The position numbers and the translations under genes were made by a program. Below the pieces are notes generated by a model that had not been told where the DNA came from, searched no databases, and saw nothing but the letters and a program-made list of their open reading frames with translations. DNA of 64,000 bases from Begonia masoniana (taxonomy: Eukaryota; Streptophyta; Magnoliopsida; Cucurbitales; Begoniaceae): the NCBI GenBank assembly GCA_022432975.1, contig CM039509.1:16092324-16156323 (forward strand), given 5' to 3'. Of this stretch, positions 57,155 through 64,000 are shown piece after piece (the stretch's first letter is position 1; every line of letters begins with the position of its first letter).

Positions 57155-58156
57155 ATGGCGCCAATGGAGGCTCGGGGGTCTATTATGGGTGAGTTTGTTT
57201 GTTTTCTTGCATCTATAGTAGAATCCCAGTCTTTGGTAGAAGTCAAACCTCAGGATGTATTAGCTGTGCATGAGTTTCTCGAGGTGTTTTTGGATAATTT
57301 GCCTGGTCTACCTCCGGACCTGGAAATCGAGTTTGCAATTGACACATATCCTGGAGCTGAACCTGTGTCGAAGAATCCTTATAGGTTGGCTCCTCTTGAA
57401 TTGAAAGAATTGAATAAGCAACTGGAAGAATTAGTTGATAAGGGGTTTATACGCCTTAGTTTTTTGCTGTGGGGAATGCCCGTTTTGTTTGTGAAGAAGA
57501 ATGATGGGTCTCTTCGGATGTGCATTTATTATCGGGAGTTGAACAAGCTCACTGTTAAGAATAAGTACCCGTTGCCGAGAATTGATGTCTTGTTTGATCA
57601 GCTTCAAGGAGCCAGGATTTTCTCGAAAATAGATTTGAGATCGGGGTATTATCAGTTGAAGGTCAAATCGAAAGATATCCCAAAAATGGCTTTCCAGACG
57701 CAGTATGGACATTATGAATTTTTGGTTATGTCGTTCGGCTTAACGAATACTCCAGCTGCATTTATGGACTTGATGAATCGGGTATTTCGAGAGTATCTTG
57801 ATAAATTCATGATTGTGTTTATCGATGATATTCTGGTTTATTCCCATGATGATGAGGAGCATAAGGAACATAAGGATTGTTTTGGAGACTTTGAAGTGGC
57901 ATCAGCTGTATGCAAAGTTCTTGAAATGCAAATTTTGGCTAAATTTTGGAGAGTTTTGCACTTTCTCGGTCATGTAATTTCCAGCGGTGGAATATCAGTG
58001 GATCTAGCCAAGATTCAGTCAATTAATGAATGGCCTCAGCCGAAGAATGACAGCAAAATTCAGAGTTTTCTGGGGTTGGCTGGCTATTACAGGAAGTTTA
58101 TTGAAGGCTTTTCGAAGATAGCAGCACCCTTGACTAGGCTACCAGAAAAGATGTGA
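57155..58156 (+). pseudogene. pol: E3 reverse transcriptase, copy 2
   Basis: This is a single 333-codon frame covering the RT motifs listed for copy 1: [59 protein letters not shown] and [11 protein letters not shown]. It is open across the site where copy 1 is broken (near 46576). The frame is lost near 58140 by a 1-bp deletion shared with copy 1. Confidence 0.92.
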
Positions 58157-58560
58157 AGTATGAATGGTCAGAAGATTGTGAATTGAGTTTTCAGATGCTG
58201 AAACAGAAATTGACGACAGCTCTAGTGTTGACGTTGCCTGTAGCCGAGGAGAAGTTCAGTATTTATTGTGATGCCTCTCGGATTGGTTTGGGTTGTGTGC
58301 TAATGCAAAAAGATAAGGTGATAGCCTATGCTTCTAGGCAGCTGAAGCCTTATAAGAAGAATTATCCGACCCATGACTTGGAGTTAGCAGTAGTGCTTTT
58401 GCTTTGAAGACTTGGAGAGATTACCTATATGGTCAGCAGTGTGAGGTATATTTAGATCATAAAAGTCTAAAGTATATCTTCATCCAGAAGGAGCTAAATA
58501 TGAGGCAACGGCAGTGGTTAGAGTTTGTGAAGGACTATATTTGGAAATCAAGTACCACCC
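58141..58560 (+). pseudogene. pol: E3 RNase H, copy 2
   Basis: It has the same motifs and the same two internal frameshifts as copy 1 (near 58393 and 58540). Confidence 0.87.
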
Positions 58561-59746
58561 CGGTAAAGCCAATATTGTAGCGGATGCATTAAGTCGTGTA
58601 TCGACCTCAGTGTCTGCAATGGAGTCTGAGATGTCAAGGGAGTTGGGTATGGAGTTTCAGAGATTTAATTTGGAGTTGGTTTCAAATTTAACAGCAGTCC
58701 TAGCAGATTTATCTCTGAAGCCTACAATTTTGGAGAAAATTAGAGAAGCTCAGCAGGAGGATTCAGAATGCAATAAGTTCAAGCTGAGTATTTTGTCAGA
58801 TGACAGGACAGAGTTCAGCTACTCGGAAGATGGTACTTTGAAGTTTCAATATCAATGGTATTTTCCGAGAAATGGGCAGCTTAGGAAGGAGATTTTAGCT
58901 GAAGCTCATTCTTTGAGGTTTTCTGTTCACCCTGGCAGTACAAAGATGTACAGAGACCTCAAGCAGCATTATTGGTGGCCTGGCATGAAGAAATCTGTAG
59001 CTGAATACGTGGAAACATGCTTGGTTTGTTAGCAAGTGAAGGCAGAACATATGAGACCTGCTGGAAAGTTACAACCATTACCGGTTCCAGAGTGGAAGTG
59101 GGACCAGATTTCTATGGATTTTATGGTTGGATTGCCTAGAACGACAAGAGGATTTGATGGTATATGGGTGATTGTGGATCACTTAACCAAATCAGCCCAT
59201 TTTCTGCCGATAAAGATGACGTATAGTATGGATCAGTTTGCTGAACTCTACATTCAGGAGATTCTGAGATTGCACGGTGTGCCGATTTCGATTGTATCAG
59301 ACAAGGACCCGAGGTTCACATCCAAGTTTTGGAAGAGTCTGCATAAGGCGATGGGGACACGGTTGAACTTCAGTACAGCATTTTATCATCAGACGGACGG
59401 ACAATCTGAGCGGACTATTCAGATTCTTGAGGATATGCTTCGTGCTTGTGTGCTGGAGTTTCAGGGTTCTTGGAGCAGATATTTGCCCTTGGTGGAGTTC
59501 TCGTATAATAACAGTTATCAAGACACGATTGGTATGGATCCATACGAGGCTCTTTACGAAAGAAAATGCAGATCGCCTCTTTATTGGGACGGAGTCAGAG
59601 AAGCCAGTTTGATTGGACCTGAGATTGTAATGCAGACAACAGATAAGATCAAATTCATTCGACAACGTATTTTGACAGCTCAGAGTCGCCAGAAGAGCTA
59701 TGCCGATGGAAGAATGCGCGAGCTGGAATTTGAAGTTGGAGATTAG
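58514..59746 (+). pseudogene. pol: E3 integrase, copy 2
   Basis: The zinc domain is complete here ([17 protein letters not shown] ... ETCLVC), followed by TAG at 59030-59032 in place of a Gln codon. The DDE core 59036-59746 is identical to copy 1 and ends in the same TAG replacing Glu. Confidence 0.9.
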
Positions 59747-60104
59747 GTCTTCCTGAAAATTTCGCCGTTTAAGGGAGTGATGAGGTTCAGGAAGAGGGGC
59801 AAGCTGAATCCGAGGTATGTTGGACCATTCCCAATTGTGAAGAGAGTTGGGAAGACAGCCTATCAGTTAAAGCTACCGACTTCGATGGAAGGAGTGTACA
59901 ATGTTTTTCACGTCTCAATTTTGAGGAAGTGCCTACGAGATCCATCACACGTTGTGGTGCAGCAGGACATTGAGGTGCAGCCTACACTATCCTACGAGGA
60001 AAAACCAGTGGAAATTTTAGACTATGCAGTGAAGAACGGCAGCAAGATATGATGGAACGCTATCATGAGTTCTTCAGGTACGCAAATTTTGAGGAAAAAA
60101 TTTT
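59747..60104 (+). pseudogene. pol: E3 integrase C-terminus with deleted chromodomain, copy 2
   Basis: Equivalent of 48358-48715, with the same internal chromodomain deletion near 60032 and the stop at 60050-60052. Confidence 0.88.
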
Positions 60105-60120
60105 TGTAAGGAGGGTGGAT

Positions 60121-61180
60121 TGTAACACCCAAAATTTTTTCTATAACGTGTGTGACATTAGACTTAAATGCGGTAGGATAGCTTAGTGTTAAGTGATGGG
60201 GGTTTAAGTTTTGAACAAAATGAAGAGTCAAAAAGCTATGGTTGATAAGTCAAAGACAAGTCAAAGGATTTAAGCCAATGAAATGGCAAAGAAGTGTGTG
60301 AATGAAAGGGCATTTCAAGTGATGCTTCACGTTGGAATTTAAGAGAGAAAAAGGGAGGGTTGATTTGGAATTTTAAAGAAATTAGTGGAAGAAAATTAAA
60401 AGAAAAAAACTTTTTAGGTTAAATGGAAATTTTTCTTCTTTCTCCTTCATTTTCTCTCGGTTCTCTTCTCCTCCATAGCCGATCCTTCTCCTCCATTTTC
60501 TTCAATCCTTGCAAGGGTTTTGAGTGGTAAGTTGCGTGGGTTTTGAGTGGTAAGTTGCGTGGGTTTTGAGTTTGGTATGATTTATTGTTGATTTTAGGTG
60601 TTTTTATGGTGTTTTAGTTGATTTTAGTTAGGGTTTGAAAACCCTAGATTGGGAGCTCCGAAAATTGTGTTGCCCTTGCTAGTTTTCCTCCTAATTGACG
60701 GTTTAAATCTTTAATTATATTAGTTTAGGTTGTTTTTAGGGATAGATTTGAGATTGGAAGTGAGTTATGGAAAAACAAGGTTTTCAATCAAAGGGTGCCG
60801 GATCTGTTTCTGTATTTTAGGATTGGCTAAGTGGTTTAGTTGTTGAATTTGAGTGTTTCAATAGATAGTAGACGTGTAGAGGTTTACGGATTGGGGTGGC
60901 ACGTTGAAATCCGTTGAAAAACAAATAAGTTATGGCCGTTTGAAGTTGGACACCGAAACTTGTGGAAAAATCGAGTTTTATAGAGTTTAGATTTGTGAAT
61001 TGCGCAATTGTTGTTTAGTTTTGGTTAGAAAATCCCTTGGCATTGATTAGTGACTTTCTAAGTTGTTTTCCTTATATTTGTTAGGTTGTCGAGCGAATAG
61101 TTTAGCTTGACGAAGTGAACACTCAAGTGTCGAGCAATCAGGTAAGTAGTCGTTTGAAATCGTTTCGCCTTCGGGCCTAC
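60121..61180 (+). mobile_element. E3 3' LTR, left part, copy 2 (cut by E5)
   Basis: Equivalent of 48732-49792. The ...CCTAC flank at 61176-61180 would be the left target-site duplication of E5. Confidence 0.9.
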
Positions 61181-61632
61181 TGTAACGCCCCGAGTTATCC
61201 GAACCCGGTTCGTCACACCATGCCCGTACATGATTAAAATTTCAATCATATTTTTTTTTTGAAAACTTGACATAAGCGGAATCTCCAAAAAAATAATATT
61301 CGAAACTTGCAGCGGAAATCGTTTAAGTAAGAATCAAGTTAAACAAGCCTAATGTACAATGCTTAAACACTCAGTTAAAATTTTGGGGATAATCGACAAA
61401 AGGAATAAAGGTTTAAATCGTAAAACACTTCATGAGTTTCAAAAGTCAAACGCATCGCCTGCTAAACAAAGTCAACAAAAGGGGCTGAGGCAGAAGATGG
61501 AAGAGATCATCCGGTGGTAAAACGACAAAATGCACTCTACATCTTCCGATGACGTCAGCCAGATGATTTCCTTCATCCGATCGACTTTATTCTACATCCA
61601 CTGGTGACTAAACGACAAAATACTCTCTACAC

Positions 61633-61845
61633 CTTCCGATGACGTCAGCACGCATCTGCCGATGAGTTCACTGAGACATCATCCGATGGACTTAAACCTA
61701 CATCTTCCGATGACGTCAGCATGCATCTGCCGATGAGTTTACTGAGACATCATCCGATAGACTTCAACCTACATCTTCCGATGACGTCAGTACGCATCTG
61801 CCGATGAGTTTATTGAGACATCATCCGATGGACTTAGACCTACAC
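61633..61845. repeat. 71-bp tandem repeat x3 with TGACGTCA core
   Basis: CTTCCGATGACGTCAG starts at 61633, 61704 and 61775, and the next CTTCCGATAGG is at 61846, so the period is exactly 71 bp. Each unit also has CATCTGCCGATGAG and GACATCATCCGATGG. A further partial unit (CTTCCGATGACGTCAGCC) precedes it near 61541. Confidence 0.93.
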
Positions 61846-62243
61846 CTTCCGATAGGTGACAGAACACCAACACAACATCTGCCGATAGAGGACAGAACCA
61901 CATCTCATCTACTCCTTGGAATACACACACAATCCTAACTACAGGAAAGAATCTTGCTCATTTCACTGAGACCATTATATTAATAAAAATCCAGTGAGCA
62001 CCAATATTAATCCCGACAGAATACTATTAACTGGAAAATCTCGAAAAAAAAGTATTTAGAGCATTGAAATCACTACTGTTGAAATCACTACTGTTATGAA
62101 AACTCAACATGCTCAAATTGAAACATTTACAACTAAACCTTCAAACCAATGACACCAGTTAACCCGTTTCATCAGTTTACCAAACCGAAACATGAATGTG
62201 CTCCTCCAACCAGCCTATTCCTCAGTGAACTCAGAGAATTCAC

Positions 62244-62261
62244 CTGTAGTATCCTCAACAC
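62244..62261 (-). other. Candidate 18-nt LTR microexon (E5, family C)
   Basis: On the minus strand it lies between GTGATGTAG and ACTACAG|GTGAAT. The family C solo LTR counterpart is also 18 nt. Confidence 0.4.
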
Positions 62262-62396
62262 CTACATCACAAAACTCATCTATTAGCCTAATGCTAAGTA
62301 AGTAAAGCAGTAATGAAATGCATTGCTGAAACATAAATTCCTAAACATGCAATTTCTACTTTCTCATCTCAGTTGCATACACGTACGTTCATAAAC

Positions 62397-62690
62397 TGAT
62401 CTGATCCCTTGGTTCCCTTGGGAGTGGGATCAATTCTCCCAATGTCATACATCCTCTACTCGATTAAGGGGCGGATGAATTCCCTTAATAGTTGATCTGA
62501 TCCCATGGTTCCCTTGGGAGTGGGATCAATTCTCCCAATGTCATACATCCTCTACTCGATTAAGGGGCTGATGAATTCCCTTAATAGTTGATCTAATCCC
62601 ATGGTTCCCTTGGGAGTGGGATCAATTATCCAAATATCATACATCCTCTACTCGATTAAGGGGCGGATTAGTTCCCTTAACAGTTTGTCT
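62397..62690. repeat. 96-bp tandem repeat x3 in E5 LTR
   Basis: GGTTCCCTTGGGAGTGGG recurs at 62411, 62507 and 62603 (period 96). The family C solo LTR has two shorter (~90 bp) units at about 25600-25770. It lies between the candidate donor and acceptor of the long intron-like segment. Confidence 0.93.
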
Positions 62691-62843
62691 GTCACATTCA
62701 GTTCATACCTTACCATTCTTACATGGAAATTCATTTTCGTAGTCTTTCAAAAACATGATGCATGACATACAAAATCATTCACAAAATGCACAACCCTACT
62801 GTTTTGTGATGTAGGCCCGAAGGCACATGCATACTTTACTTAC

Positions 62844-62894
62844 CTGGATTCCTGGAAATTGTTCGATTACCACTACTTGGGAAGCTCTGTACAC
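62844..62894 (-). other. Candidate 51-nt LTR exon (E5, family C)
   Basis: On the minus strand it lies between CATTAG and ATCCAG|GTAAGTAA. It has no ATG and the same length as the family C solo LTR segment. Confidence 0.5.
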
Positions 62895-63376
62895 CTAATG
62901 TCATAAGCAGAATACCGATTAGATCATCACTATCCTTTACCTTATATCGTTCAGAAACCTAAGGAGCTAGTTTGGAAACTCTAGTTACCGATCATTCTCA
63001 ACACTAAACCCGAACTCAACACACTCGCGGCCTCATTAAAATACACGCATTGTACTCTCTCTGCCATATAGCCACTAAAATCTCAAGATAACGAAAAGAA
63101 AACTTACCTAGTTTGAAGGAGGATCGGGCGAGGGAAAACCGTCTAGAGAGCTCGACTGCTTGAGCTGAAAACCCAAAGAGGAAAATGAGGGAACAGTGGC
63201 GGCTAAACCTCATTAAACCCTCCCTTAAATGCGTTATCCACAATAAATTGCAATTTACCATTCTGTCCTTGCTCAATCACTTGTTAACCTAATCACTAAA
63301 TCACCCATATTTCAATTATAAAACATTCTCTATATATGGAAAAAGGTAAATCGGTTAATGGAAACCAGGTGTTACA

Positions 63377-63391
63377 ATCTACCTTCCTTAA
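63377..63391 (-). promoter_or_regulatory. E5 polypurine tract
   Basis: Minus-strand TTAAGGAAGGTAGAT lies directly before the 3' LTR. Confidence 0.83.
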
Positions 63392-63411
63392 AAGAATTTT
63401 GTCCTCAAAAT

Positions 63412-64000
63412 TCAGTACCTAAATAGTTCTGGATATTGGTCCATCATGTCCTGCTGGTGTTCCCAAGTTGTCTCCTCAACGCTCTGGTTATGCCATAAGA
63501 CTTTTACTAGTGGAACTTCTCTGTTGCGTAATACCTTTACTGCATACTCTAAGATCCTTACTGGTTTCTCCTCATAAGTAAGAGTAGGAAGGACTTCAAT
63601 GTTCTGCTGTTCCATAATCTGCGAAGGATCTCTAACACATTTCTTTAGCACGGAAACATGAAACACATTATGAACTCCCTCCAAGGAGGCTGGTAACTGA
63701 AGTTGATATGCCGACTTCCCAATTCTCTTCATGATTTGGAAAGGTCCAATATATCTGGGGTTCAACTTGCCTCTTTTCCCAAATCTCACAACTCCTTTGA
63801 AAGGTGACACCTTAAGGAAAACTTCATTACCAACATCAAATTCTAATTCTCTTCGTCTTTTGTCTGCATAGCTTTTCTGTCGGCTTTGAGCTGTTAAGAT
63901 TCTTTGTCGGATAAGAGCAATCTTCTCCACTGTCTGCTGCACAATATCAGGACCAATCAATTGTGCTTCCCCAACTTCATCCCAATATAACGGAGATCTG
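63412..64000 (-). CDS. pol: E5 pol: integrase C-terminus and chromodomain, partial (continues past window)
   Basis: The frame is open from the window edge to its natural stop at 63412. It starts in the integrase core tail ([13 protein letters not shown]), then IRQRILTAQSRQKSYADKRRRELEF, GKLNPRYIGPF and VFHVSVLKKCVRDPSQ. A full chromodomain follows (VRILEYAVKVLRNREVPLV ... VEETTWEHQQDMMDQYPELF). No stop or frameshift is seen over about 196 codons, unlike E1-E4, so E5 may be the youngest element here. The rest of E5 lies outside the window. Confidence 0.93.
   Translation of the reverse strand, partial: RSPLYWDEVGEAQLIGPDIVQQTVEKIALIRQRILTAQSRQKSYADKRRRELEFDVGNEVFLKVSPFKGVVRFGKRGKLNPRYIGPFQIMKRIGKSAYQLQLPASLEGVHNVFHVSVLKKCVRDPSQIMEQQNIEVLPTLTYEEKPVRILEYAVKVLRNREVPLVKVLWHNQSVEETTWEHQQDMMDQYPELFRY

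Larger units (their letters stand above)
50159..61547. repeat. 11.4-kb unit, copy 2 of tandem duplication
   Basis: It begins inside E4 gag (equivalent of about 38757) and repeats everything to CTACATCTTC in the E5 LTR. The first ~2.3 kb (to about 52445) differs from copy 1 by very frequent 1-bp indels; the remainder differs at roughly one site per kb, mostly homopolymers. Likely an assembly artefact. Confidence 0.93.
61181..63376 (-). mobile_element. E5 3' LTR (family C)
   Basis: On the minus strand it starts TGTAACACCTGG at 63376 and ends CTCGGGGCGTTACA at 61181, 2196 bp. It contains a 71-bp tandem repeat (61633-61845) and a 96-bp tandem repeat (about 62397-62690). Candidate exon 62844-62894 and microexon 62244-62261 are on the minus strand. 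Confidence 0.94.

Overview
The window is flowering-plant nuclear heterochromatin, probably from a eudicot. Almost everything that can be identified is transposable-element sequence. I see no convincing host protein gene, tRNA, rRNA or CRISPR array. The main content is long-LTR Ty3/gypsy chromoviruses of the Tekay (Del) type. They have a gag with a zinc knuckle, a DTGA protease, RT with FIDD, RNase H, an HHCC/DDE integrase and a C-terminal chromodomain. They also have a primer-binding site (PBS) complementary to initiator-Met tRNA, a purine-rich tract before the 3' LTR, and 5-bp target-site duplications (TSDs). I group the LTRs into four diverged families: A (elements E1 and E4), B (E2), C (E5) and D (E3).

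Layout. 1-5430: E1 (+), family A; its 5' LTR is split by an opposite-strand solo LTR of the same family, and its body is cut inside protease. 5431-5698: family C LTR scrap. 5699-15912: E2 (-), family B, with both LTRs and a decayed gag-pol. 15913-18038: truncated family B LTR. 18039-22431: older sequence with a non-autonomous hAT element (18252-19487) and a very decayed gypsy pol. 22432-49792: E3 (+), family D. E3 is split by a family C solo LTR (in its 5' LTR), a family B solo LTR (in its leader) and the complete E4 (-), 30364-44874 (in its gag). E4 itself carries a family A solo LTR in RT and a family D solo LTR in its 5' LTR, and the latter contains a 151-bp micro-LTR. 49793 onward: the 3' LTR of E5 (-), family C, inserted in the 3' LTR of E3.

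The segment 38757-50158 (about 11.39 kb) is present again in direct tandem at 50159-61547. The first 2.3 kb of the second copy is full of 1-bp indels; the rest is nearly identical. The breakpoints lie in unrelated places (E4 gag, E5 LTR), so an assembly artefact is more likely than a real duplication. After it, E5 continues (3' LTR 61181-63376) and runs off the right edge with an open integrase/chromodomain frame.

The most interesting signal is an apparent splicing architecture in the non-coding leader of these elements. All four LTR families share, in the same order, a donor-like site, an acceptor, a 45-57 nt AUG-free segment ending in AG|GTAAGT, an intron-like stretch of about 0.4-0.6 kb ending in TGTAG|GTG, and a 15-24 nt microexon-like segment ending in AG|GTGA. 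The four elements with a leader in the window also share a 62-69 nt intron-like segment just before the gag ATG (ACT|GTAAGTAT ... AG|GAAT).
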